A stretch of 64,000 bases of DNA. It comes from AC-32 sp963765785. Its GTDB lineage: Bacteria; Actinomycetota; Thermoleophilia; Gaiellales; Gaiellaceae. The notes under the pieces are model-generated. The model did not search any database and was not told the origin of the DNA. It worked only from the letters and a program-made list of their open reading frames with translations. The stretch is taken from NCBI GenBank assembly GCA_963765785.1, contig CAVXXW010000021.1, forward strand, positions 100,699 to 164,698, given 5' to 3'. Below, in pieces: positions 9,289-16,078 of the stretch (the first letter of the stretch is position 1; every line of letters begins with the position of its first letter). Position numbers and translations under genes: made by a program.

Positions 9289-10105
9289 GTCGCTCGCGTC
9301 GGCGACGGCCTCGCTCGCCAACGGGTCGGTCGCGCTCGCCGGCGGCACGGAGCTCGTCCCGCTGCTGCGCTCGCAGCTGGTGCGGGCCGAGACGCTCGTG
9401 GACATGCGCGGCGTGCTGCCGCGCGGCGTGAACGGCACGCGCATCGGCGCCGGCACGACGCTGGCCGAGCTCGAGGCCGACGAGCAAGTTCCGCAGGCGC
9501 TGCGCGAGGCGTGTGCCCTCGCCGCGTCGCCGCAGCTGCGCTCGATGGGGACGATCGGCGGCAACCTGCTGCAGGCCACCCGGTGCTGGTACTGGCGCCT
9601 GAAGTACCCGTGCTTCTTGCACGGCGGCTCGGGTTGCAACGCCCGCGAGGGCGCGCACCGCGAGCACGCGATCTTCGGCAACGAGCATTGCGCGTCGGCG
9701 CATCCGTCGGATCCGGCCGCGGCCCTGCTCGCGCTGGGCGCGACGCTGCGGACCGACCGGCGCGAGCTGCCCATCGCCGAGCTGTACCGACTGCCGACCG
9801 AGGACGACCGCGACGTCGTGGCGCTCGAGCCCGGCGAGCTGATCCTCGAGCTCGAGGTGCCGCAGCCCGAGGCGTCGACGTACGTAAAGGCGATGGACCG
9901 TGCGCGCTTCACCTTCGCGCTGGTGGGCGTCGCGGCCGCGCGCTTCGGCGGCGAGACCCGGCTCGCATTGAGCGGTGCCGCGCCGATCCCGTGGCTCCTC
10001 GGCTCGCCGGACGAGCTCGACCGCGCGACGCCGTTGGCCGGGACCGCGTACAAGGTCGACCTCGCGCGCCCGCTGATCCGCCGCGCCCTCGACGCCGTGG
10101 CCTGA
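9269..10105 (+). CDS. molybdenum hydroxylase FAD subunit with four-Cys insertion (PaoB-like)
   Basis: A 278-residue FAD-binding subunit with the flavin loop LAGGTELVPLL and SMGTIGGNLLQ. Directly after it comes a Cys-rich insertion with Cys at about residues 106, 115, 123 and 141, in the context TRCWYWRLKYPC, GGSGCNAREG and FGNEHCASAHPSD. The same layout holds an extra [4Fe-4S] cluster in E. coli PaoB and related proteins. Plain xanthine dehydrogenase FAD subunits lack it. A TTG start at 9269 overlaps the catalytic subunit by 20 nt. The enzyme is therefore better compared with PaoABC-type aldehyde oxidoreductases than with CO dehydrogenase. Confidence 0.93.
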   Translation: MQLLRPESLASATASLANGSVALAGGTELVPLLRSQLVRAETLVDMRGVLPRGVNGTRIGAGTTLAELEADEQVPQALREACALAASPQLRSMGTIGGNLLQATRCWYWRLKYPCFLHGGSGCNAREGAHREHAIFGNEHCASAHPSDPAAALLALGATLRTDRRELPIAELYRLPTEDDRDVVALEPGELILELEVPQPEASTYVKAMDRARFTFALVGVAAARFGGETRLALSGAAPIPWLLGSPDELDRATPLAGTAYKVDLARPLIRRALDAVA

Positions 10106-10635
10106 TGGTCTGGGCGGTCGTACTCGCGGCCGGCGCAGCGAGGCGGTTCGGGGGACCCAAGCAACAGGTGCTGCTCGGGCCGGTACTCGAACGCGTGCGC
10201 GCGAGCGGCGTCGACGACGTCGTCGTCGTGACCGGCGCGCACGAGGTCGAGACCGACGCCCGCACGGTCCGGTGCCCCGACTGGGAGCGTGGTCCCGGCG
10301 CCTCCCTCCGCTGCGGCCTCGCCGCTCTGCCCGCGGAGGCACAGGCGGCGGCGATCGTCCTCGCCGACGGCCCGAACCTCGAGCCGCAGGCGATCGACCG
10401 CGTGATCGCGCGCTGGCGCGACGAGCGCGCCCCCGTCGTCGCCGCGACCTACGGCGGCACGCGCCTCCACCCCGTCCTGCTCGACCGCGCGGTCTGGGAG
10501 CAGGTACCGGACGAGGGAGCGAGAAGTCTCGACGCCGTCCTCGTCTCCTGCGACGATCTGTCTCCTCCAGGAGACGTCGATTTCGCCGATGAACTGCCGA
10601 ACGACCTGAAGCCATGGAGCTCGCCAGACCGCTAG
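10105..10635 (+). CDS. MocA/MobA-like nucleotidyltransferase
   Basis: A 176-residue NTP-transferase with the nucleotide motif VVLAAGAARRFGGPKQ and an acidic metal site in VLADGPN. It probably activates molybdopterin with CTP or GTP to make the dinucleotide cofactor for the preceding hydroxylase, or inserts the cofactor. It starts on the TGATG overlap with the FAD-subunit stop. It is shorter than E. coli MocA (about 190) but the core is complete. Its usual partner XdhC is encoded far away at 56.3-57.2 kb. Confidence 0.85.
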   Translation: MVWAVVLAAGAARRFGGPKQQVLLGPVLERVRASGVDDVVVVTGAHEVETDARTVRCPDWERGPGASLRCGLAALPAEAQAAAIVLADGPNLEPQAIDRVIARWRDERAPVVAATYGGTRLHPVLLDRAVWEQVPDEGARSLDAVLVSCDDLSPPGDVDFADELPNDLKPWSSPDR

Positions 10636-11300
10636 CCGCCGAACCCGCAGCGCAGACGTCGCCGCTGACGTCGCTGCGCCTCCAGCGCAAGCTCACGATC
10701 GAGGAAGCCGCCAAGCGTGCGGCGCTCTGGCCCGAGCAGGTCGAGTGGCTCGAGGAGGGCAAGCTCTACCGCTTCCCGCGCCACGACACGGCTGTGCTCG
10801 CGCTCCTGCGCTACGCGACCGCGCTCGGGATCGACCACCGCGAGGCGCGGCGCCTCTCCGGGATGCCGGTCGAGCCGCCGGCGCGCAGGCCGGTCGGCCG
10901 GTGGATCGCCGCAGGCGCCGCCGTCGCCGTCCTCGTCGCGGCCGTCGTGGTGTTCGCCTTCGGCTCCGGCGGGAACAGCCCGTCGCCCGCGAAGCGGCTC
11001 GCCGCGACGCTCCCGCCGCCGTGGAAGTACTCGGTCGACGTGCTGAACGGCAGCGGCGACATCAACTACACGCGCCAGGTGGCGAGCCGCGTCGGCTCGT
11101 TCGGCTACCGCATCCAGCACGTGACGAAGGCGAACCGCTTCGACTACCCCTCGACGTCGGTGTACTACGAGCCCGGCGGCGCCACGGCGGCCGACCGGCT
11201 CGCGAGCCAGATCGGCTGCGGCACCCCGAGGCCGCTCCCGGGTGGCTCGAACCCGCACCGGCTGGTCGTCATCGTCGGCCCTGCCCGGGCCACCTGCTGA
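10614..11300 (+). CDS. membrane protein with RodZ-like HTH and LytR_C domain
   Basis: A 228-residue protein. Residues about 15-80 form an Xre/RodZ-type helix-turn-helix (SLRLQRKLTIEEAAKRAAL...VEWLEEGKLYRFP). A single membrane helix spans about 97-117, and a Ser/Pro linker leads to an extracellular LytR_C domain (YSVDVLNGSGDINYTRQVA). A cytoplasmic HTH joined to an outer LytR_C domain suggests a link between cell-wall state and the cytoskeleton or transcription. It overlaps the previous gene by 22 nt, and an M23 peptidase follows, consistent with an envelope role. Confidence 0.8.
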   Translation: MELARPLAAEPAAQTSPLTSLRLQRKLTIEEAAKRAALWPEQVEWLEEGKLYRFPRHDTAVLALLRYATALGIDHREARRLSGMPVEPPARRPVGRWIAAGAAVAVLVAAVVVFAFGSGGNSPSPAKRLAATLPPPWKYSVDVLNGSGDINYTRQVASRVGSFGYRIQHVTKANRFDYPSTSVYYEPGGATAADRLASQIGCGTPRPLPGGSNPHRLVVIVGPARATC

Positions 11301-11324
11301 GCCCGACAGCTACTCTCCACCGCC

Positions 11325-11861
11325 GTGCTGACGCTCTTGCTCGCCCTCGCCCTGACGCGCGTCCAGGTCCAACCGCCGCCTCCCGACTGGTCGGTCTGGC
11401 CGGCGCAGGGGACGATCACCGGCGGCTTCGGGTACGACGCCGGCCGCTGGCATCCCGGCATCGACATCGGGATCCTGCGTTCGCTCGCCGTGCGTGCCGC
11501 GCAGCCCGGACGCGTCGTCGCGGTCGGGTCGCCGGGCGGCTTCGAGGGCTATGGGACGGTCGTCGAGGTCGCGCTCGGCCGAGGCTACGTCGCGCTCTAC
11601 GCGCACCTCGCGCAGGCCGGCGTCCGCGTCGGCGACGAGGTCTCCGCAGGTGAGCGCATCGGCACCGCGGGCTGCACGGGCTGGTGCACCGGCACGCACC
11701 TGCACTTCGAGCTCCGGCACTTCGGGCGGCCGGTGAGCCCGCTGCGCTTCCGTCAGAAGAGCGGCGTGCGCAGCTCGGCGAGCTTCTGCTTCAGGTCAGG
11801 CGTCATCTCCTCGACGGCCGCCTGCCGGACGAACATCCTCAGCTTCTCCTCGAACACGTAG
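11325..11861 (+). CDS. M23 peptidase (LytM-like cell-wall endopeptidase)
   Basis: A secreted metallopeptidase with a short hydrophobic N-terminus. Zinc and catalytic residues are present: His and Asp of WHPGIDIG, His of LYAHL, and HxH of GTHLHFEL. The fold ends naturally at about residue 143 (RPVSPLRF). The reading frame then runs on for about 35 Arg/Ser-rich residues into the convergent anti-sigma gene, overlapping it by 109 nt. A TACTCT at 11311-11316, a few nt before the GTG, fits a -10 for a leaderless transcript. The C-terminal run-on may reflect loss of the original stop. Confidence 0.85.
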   Translation: MLTLLLALALTRVQVQPPPPDWSVWPAQGTITGGFGYDAGRWHPGIDIGILRSLAVRAAQPGRVVAVGSPGGFEGYGTVVEVALGRGYVALYAHLAQAGVRVGDEVSAGERIGTAGCTGWCTGTHLHFELRHFGRPVSPLRFRQKSGVRSSASFCFRSGVISSTAACRTNILSFSSNT

Positions 11862-11998
11862 CGCTTCCGGCAGTAGGCGCAGACCTCGAGGTGCGCCTCG
11901 GCCTCCGCGAGCTCCGAGTCCGAGAGCTGCTTGTCGAGGTAGGGCTGGAGGAGCTTCTCGCATTCGTCACACGGATCCACTCCCGGACTGAACGACAT
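11753..11998 (-). CDS. RsrA-like zinc anti-sigma factor
   Basis: An 81-residue ZAS-domain protein. It has Cys at residues 10 and 13 (DPCDECEKL), then HLEVCAYC (HxxxCxxC), and a C-terminal helical tail. The layout matches RsrA, which binds SigR through zinc and releases it when thiols are oxidised. Its ATG shares the TGATG overlap with the sigma-factor stop, which enforces equal expression. The extra N-terminal Cys pair supports redox sensing, but redox behaviour is inferred from family. Confidence 0.88.
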   Translation of the reverse strand: MSFSPGVDPCDECEKLLQPYLDKQLSDSELAEAEAHLEVCAYCRKRYVFEEKLRMFVRQAAVEEMTPDLKQKLAELRTPLF

Positions 11999-12588
11999 CA
12001 CGCGGTCTCCACGGTTTGCTCGGCCAGCTCCTGTTTCAGGATACGCCGCCCACGATGGAGGCGGGACATGACGGTGCCGATCGGGATCTCGAGGATCTGC
12101 GCCGCGTCGGCGTAGCTGAAGTCGCCGATGTCGACCAGGACGATCACGTCGCGGAAGTCGTGCGGGACGGCCGAGAGTGCGGCGACGACGTCGTCCTGCG
12201 AGAGCCGCTCGTCGACCCGGTCCTGGTCGTTGTTCGGCTCTCGGCCGGCTTCCTCGAGCCGGTTGTAGAGGTAGTAGTCGCCTTCCTCGAGCGGCTGCAG
12301 GTCGGGCGAGCGCTGCACGCGCCGGCCGCGGTCGATGTTCAGGTTGGTGAGGATCCGAAGCAGCCACGCACGCAGGTTCGTGCCCGGCTGGAACGAGCGC
12401 CAGGCGCGGAACGCGCGTGCATAGGTCTCCTGCATCAGGTCTTCTGCCTCCTCGCGGGTAGAGACCAGGCGCCGCGCCACGCGGTAGACCTGGTCGGAGA
12501 GGTCGAGGGCCTCCTCCTCGAAGCGCACCCGGTCGCGCGCCTCCTCGGCGAGCTTCCTCGGGTCCGGCTCGTGAGTGGTCTCGCCCAT
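11998..12588 (-). CDS. ECF sigma factor, SigR-like
   Basis: A 196-residue RNA polymerase sigma factor, taken from the ATG at 12588 because the upstream extension is low-complexity and crosses the promoter. Region 2 reads DLSDQVYRVARRLVSTREEAEDLMQETYARAFRAWRSF and region 4 reads LSAVPHDFRDVIVLVDIGDFSYADAAQILEIPIGTVMSRLHRGR. The partner is an RsrA-like zinc protein. The gene is preceded by GGGAAT-N18-GTT, the promoter type recognised by SigR itself. In the family it controls thiol homeostasis. Confidence 0.9.
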   Translation of the reverse strand: MGETTHEPDPRKLAEEARDRVRFEEEALDLSDQVYRVARRLVSTREEAEDLMQETYARAFRAWRSFQPGTNLRAWLLRILTNLNIDRGRRVQRSPDLQPLEEGDYYLYNRLEEAGREPNNDQDRVDERLSQDDVVAALSAVPHDFRDVIVLVDIGDFSYADAAQILEIPIGTVMSRLHRGRRILKQELAEQTVETA

Positions 12589-12625
12589 CGCGGGCCACCC
12601 TAGCATCGTCGTGTCGTGGCTTTGG

Positions 12626-12652
12626 AACGCTCGCGCAGGCGTCGCCATTCCC
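12626..12652 (-). promoter_or_regulatory. SigR-type autoregulatory promoter
   Basis: On the minus strand GGGAAT (12652-12647) is followed after exactly 18 nt by GTT (12628-12626), about 38 nt upstream of the sigma-factor start. This is the consensus -35/-10 of Streptomyces SigR promoters, so the sigma gene very likely transcribes itself. Confidence 0.7.
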
Positions 12653-12687
12653 GTTTTCGAACCACGCGCCGCGGGTACACGGGCGCC

Positions 12688-12966
12688 ATGGAAGGCTATG
12701 ACGTCGTCGGAAGCGACGACCACAAGCTGGGCGAGGTCGCCGCGGTCGACGGCGACCTGTTGATCGTCGAGGGCGGGCTGCTGCGCAAATCACGTCATGC
12801 GATCCCGCTGGCATTCGCCCACGGCGACGACGGCGAGCAGGTCGTCCGACTCTCCGTCTCGAAGGAGGTCGTGAACGATTCGCCTCCGCTCGAGAGCGGC
12901 GACGTCGACCGGCAGGCCGTCGCGGAGCACTACGGGCTTGTTCAACCGACGAGACCTAGCGGCTAG
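12688..12966 (+). CDS. PRC-barrel-like small protein
   Basis: A 92-residue protein beginning MEGYDVVGSDDHKLGEVAAVDGDLLIVEGGLLRKSRHAIPL, the typical opening of PRC-barrel proteins (strand, DxxGxxxG, strand, K-x-x-x-x-x-P). The start at 12688 is preferred over a longer reading that crosses the divergent SigR promoter. Its stop interlocks with the convergent HMA gene (4-nt overlap). The function is unknown; PRC barrels often bind RNA or membranes, or stabilise complexes. Confidence 0.8.
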   Translation: MEGYDVVGSDDHKLGEVAAVDGDLLIVEGGLLRKSRHAIPLAFAHGDDGEQVVRLSVSKEVVNDSPPLESGDVDRQAVAEHYGLVQPTRPSG

Positions 12967-13181
12967 ACGCTCTCGAGCTCGCGGAAGCCCGCCTTCGCCA
13001 TCTCGGCGAGGATGGCTTCGCGGTCCGTGCGCTCGTCATCCCACTCCAGCTGGACCTGGCCCATCAGGTTCGCGTTCGCGAACTCGAGGCCGTCGTGCCC
13101 GCGCAGGGCTCCGGCGAGGCGGCCGACGCAGCGCTCGCAGCGGATCCCGCTGACCTGGATCGTCTCGGAGAGGATCGCCAT
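12963..13181 (-). CDS. heavy-metal-associated (HMA) domain protein
   Basis: A 72-residue single HMA domain. The metal loop is GIRCERCVGRLAGAL, with the CxxC that binds Cu(I) or Zn(II). The fold continues as LEFANANLMGQVQLEWD and ends in AEMAKAGFREL. It resembles copper chaperones of the CopZ/Atx1 type. It starts one base after the ligase gene stop, so the two are co-transcribed. No copper ATPase is adjacent. Confidence 0.88.
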   Translation of the reverse strand: MAILSETIQVSGIRCERCVGRLAGALRGHDGLEFANANLMGQVQLEWDDERTDREAILAEMAKAGFRELESV

Positions 13182-14282
13182 CTAGGCCGATCGTACCGTC
13201 CGCTCGACGGCGTCGGCCGCGACGGCCTCGAGCCCGCGCGAGCGGCCGATCTCGAGCTGCCGGTCGCCTTCGCACGTCCGTGGGTCGAGCACGCGCACGG
13301 GCTCTTCCGTCCTGAGCTCCCGCAGGGCCGGCCCGACGAAGGCGAGGAGCTCGCGGAAGAGCTCCTCGGCCGGGACGAGCCGCGAGCCGTCGGGGTGGAT
13401 CAGCTGCGCACGCGGGCCGAAGCGCAGCGCCGCCCAGCGGTTCTGCGCGTAGTCGCCGCGGTTCGCCGGCTCGGGCGGCTCGCCGTCGAGCACGGTCAGG
13501 CACAGCGCCTGCAGCAGGGCGGCGAAGGCGGCCGTGCGCTCGACCTCGGTCGGCTGGTCGGGCGCCCGCACCTCGAGCGTCCCAAAGCGCGGGTGCGGCC
13601 GGATGTCCCACCAGAACCGCGTATAGCCGTCCGCGAGCCCGATCTCGACGAAGCGCTCGACGAACGCCTCCCACTCCCCGTAGGAGCCGAAGACCGGGGG
13701 CGCGGCGGCGCGCGGAAGCAGTGCCAGCACCTCGGCGCGGGCCGACGCCAGGCCCGTCTCCTCGCCTGCGAGGTAGGGCGAATTCGCCGACAGAGCGAGC
13801 ACGAGCGGCAGCCAAGGGAGCACGCCTTCGAGCGCCCACAGGCTCTCCTCGGGCCCGGGCATCGAGACGTGGACGTGCAGCCCGCACACGGCCTGGCGCC
13901 GTGCGGAGATGCCTGCGTACTCGACGAACTCGCTGTAGCGCGGATCCGGCGCTATGTCCTGCGCCTGCGGAAGGCTGAACGGGTGGGTGCCGGAGGCGGC
14001 GATCCGCAGCCCGGCCGCGCGGGCGCCCTCGTCGGCGGCCCCCCGCAGCTCCCGTAGGGCGCCGAGCGCGTCCTGTGGCGTCGCGCAGACGTCGGTCGCC
14101 AGCTCGAGCATCGATGCAAGGAGCTCCATCTTCAGCACGCCGGGCAGCTCGCGCCCTTCCGCGGCGCCGAGCAGCGCCTCCACGCCCGGCGCGAGTGCAA
14201 GCGAGTCCGCGTCGAGGATCAGCACTTCCTCCTCGATCCCCAGCGACCACGGCGCGCTCCGGCCGAAGGCCTGCTCGATCAC
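13182..14282 (-). CDS. carboxylate-amine ligase, GCS2 family (YbdK-like)
   Basis: A 366-residue member of the glutamate-cysteine ligase 2 family. Motifs include SLGIEEEVLILD, VLKMELLASMLELATDVC, RIAASGTHPFS, CGLHVHVSMP and LEVRAPDQPTEVERTAAF. The family makes gamma-glutamyl amides or weak gamma-glutamylcysteine. The physiological product is not fixed by sequence. Its place beside a SigR/RsrA-like pair and an HMA protein suggests a thiol or metal-stress role, which is inference. Confidence 0.9.
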   Translation of the reverse strand: MIEQAFGRSAPWSLGIEEEVLILDADSLALAPGVEALLGAAEGRELPGVLKMELLASMLELATDVCATPQDALGALRELRGAADEGARAAGLRIAASGTHPFSLPQAQDIAPDPRYSEFVEYAGISARRQAVCGLHVHVSMPGPEESLWALEGVLPWLPLVLALSANSPYLAGEETGLASARAEVLALLPRAAAPPVFGSYGEWEAFVERFVEIGLADGYTRFWWDIRPHPRFGTLEVRAPDQPTEVERTAAFAALLQALCLTVLDGEPPEPANRGDYAQNRWAALRFGPRAQLIHPDGSRLVPAEELFRELLAFVGPALRELRTEEPVRVLDPRTCEGDRQLEIGRSRGLEAVAADAVERTVRSA

Positions 14283-14308
14283 GCCTCTACGCTAACGGGG
14301 CGTCTGCG

Positions 14309-15123
14309 TCACGGGTTCCAGCGCTGCTTGGCGAAGCTCAGCACGAGCAGGAGCATCGAAGCGCCGGCAAGCATCACGGCCGCGTAGAAGAGGATCTCGA
14401 GCCAGTCAGGGCCGCCGTCGGACCTTCGGGGCGTGTGGCGTGGCGGCGACCTTGTCAGCGGCGGTCGGCAGGACGAGGCCGAGGCCTGCGAACGGCTCGC
14501 TCGAGAAGCTCGACCCCGCGGCCTCGCAGCCGTCGAACACGGGCCTGGCGGCCGACGGGTGGACCCTCTCCCCGGGCGAGACGACCGCGATCGCGAGGCG
14601 GCCGAGCGTCGTGGTCGTGCCGCCGCGCCGCGCGACCATCGTGATCCCGTACGTGCCCGGCGCCAGCGGCCGGCCGCGGAAGCGCCCGAGGAAGCCGACG
14701 CGGCTGACGCCCTCGCCGAGGCTCACGACCCTGCGCCCCGCAAGGTCGCAGCTCGGGCTCGGCCCGCGCACGAGCAGCACCACGGTCGCCGGCGCTCTCA
14801 GGTGGAACGTGATCGTCGTCCCGCGACGGCCCGGCCGGCGGGTGTGGAATCGCGTGCGCGAGACGTGCGGCGAGGTCGCAGCGCTGCGCGACGCGGGCTG
14901 TGACGCCGACGCCGGAGCCGGCCCGGCAACGCAGGCGGCGGAACGGGCGGCCGAGGCGGCAGCGGGGCAGCGGTCGTGACCGGCAGCGAGATCGCCAGTG
15001 TCGGCACCGTAGCGTCGGCAGGATGTCGCCGCGCGCAGAGCCGAGCGCGAGCGTCGATGCAAAGCCAGCGACGGCAATGACCGCGAACAGCACGACGACG
15101 CCTGGACGCTTCCGCACGCGCAT
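14309..15123 (-). pseudogene. broken gene for a secreted, C-terminally anchored protein
   Basis: The minus strand encodes a coherent protein split over several frames. It begins with signal peptide MRVRKRPGVVVLFAVIAVAG (start 15123). A Pro-rich piece, LPVTTAAPLPPRPPVPPPALPG, lies in a second frame. In a third frame comes a beta-rich body (TTITFHLRAPATVVLLVRG, APGTYGITMVARRGG) that looks like a carboxypeptidase-regulatory or Big-like domain. After another shift near 14410 comes DWLEILFYAAVMLAGASMLLLVL, a membrane anchor ending FAKQRWNP at the stop 14309-14311. At least three shifts are needed. It is either a pseudogene or a poorly sequenced locus. An intact relative would probably be a surface-anchored adhesin-like protein. 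Confidence 0.6.
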
Positions 15124-15170
15124 ACCTCCGACGTGACAAGGGCCACGAGCCGCGAACGGATACGGCTAGA

Positions 15171-15422
15171 TCACGCGGTGTGCCAGGCGCGGAAGGCTTC
15201 GAGCAGGACCAGCTCGGCCTCCGGCGAGACGTCGGCGACCGTCAGCCGGCCCGTCAGCTCGATCGTCTGCCGCATCTGCTCGACGTAGGTGCGGCAGCTC
15301 TGGCAGATCTCCAGATGCCGGTCGATGCGCTCGTGCTCCTCCGCGGGGAGGGCTCCCTCGAGGTAGTCGGTCACGAGCTCCACGAGCTCCCGGCAGCTGA
15401 GCTGTTCGAATTCCACGGTCAT
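15171..15422 (-). CDS. zinc-finger anti-sigma factor
   Basis: An 83-residue ZAS domain with HLEICQSC (HxxxCxxC), an upstream Cys in LSCRELVELVTDYLEGALP, and a helical tail. The ATG lies in an ATGA overlap with the ECF sigma stop. It presumably holds the upstream sigma factor inactive. No membrane helix is present, so it acts in the cytosol. Confidence 0.88.
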   Translation of the reverse strand: MTVEFEQLSCRELVELVTDYLEGALPAEEHERIDRHLEICQSCRTYVEQMRQTIELTGRLTVADVSPEAELVLLEAFRAWHTA

Positions 15423-16042
15423 GGTTGGTCCAGATACGACTCCAGCGCCGCCCGAACCTTCGAGCGGGCGCGGTGGAGCAATACGCGTTGATTGGTCTCG
15501 CTCAGCTCGAGAGCGTTACGGACCTCGTCGCTCGACCAGCCCTCGATGTCCCGCAGCGTGATCACCGTGCGCTGCGTCGCCGGCAGCGCCTCGATCGCCT
15601 CGGCCAGGCGTTCACGGGTCTCGGCCGCGAGCAGCGCGTCGTCGGGCCACGGCGCTGGCTTCACCGACCAGTGTCCCGGCCAGCGCGGGTGCTCGGTGTC
15701 GAGGAACCGGTCGGCGCTGACGGCCGGCTCCGGCACGCGCGCGGGATCCTCGAGCGCCGAGAACGGCAGCGTGCGCCCGTCGCGCACCGCCCGGGTCTTC
15801 GCGATGTTGGCCAGGATCCGGAAGATCCACGTCTTCAGCGAGGAGCGGCCCTCGAAGCGCTCGAGCCCGTTGAGCACGCCGAGCCACGTTTCCTGCGCGA
15901 CCTCCTCCGCGGTCGCCTGGCTCGAGACGTACATCCGCGCCACGCGCACGAGCGACGGGTGGTACTCGCGCACGAGCGCTGCGAACGCGCCCTCGTCTCC
16001 CGCTCGCAGCGCGTCGAGGAGCTCGGCCTCCGTCGCCGCCAC
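15419..16042 (-). CDS. second ECF sigma factor
   Basis: A 207-residue sigma factor from GTG 16042. Region 2 is AALVREYHPSLVRVARMYVSSQATAEEVAQETWLGVLNGLERF and region 4 is EAIEALPATQRTVITLRDIEGWSSDEVRNALELSETNQRVLLHRARSKVR. A longer-than-usual linker between regions 2 and 4 contains DTEHPRWPGHWSVKPAPWPDD, a block often seen in one group of actinobacterial ECF factors. It is paired with a soluble zinc anti-sigma. It is divergent from the MerA-like flavoprotein 36 bp away, which could be a target. Confidence 0.9.
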   Translation of the reverse strand: MAATEAELLDALRAGDEGAFAALVREYHPSLVRVARMYVSSQATAEEVAQETWLGVLNGLERFEGRSSLKTWIFRILANIAKTRAVRDGRTLPFSALEDPARVPEPAVSADRFLDTEHPRWPGHWSVKPAPWPDDALLAAETRERLAEAIEALPATQRTVITLRDIEGWSSDEVRNALELSETNQRVLLHRARSKVRAALESYLDQP

Positions 16043-16078
16043 CGCGCGACTGTAACGGAACCCTTCCGGCGCGAGACA

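Noticed and set aside
6599..10105. Aerobic CO dehydrogenase
   Set aside because: The catalytic subunit lacks the AYXCSFR loop, and the FAD subunit has the PaoB-type four-Cys insertion.
13182..14282. EgtA or classical GshA
   Set aside because: Length and motifs fit the broader GCS2/YbdK group; no ergothioneine or glutathione genes are adjacent, so a specific name is not justified.
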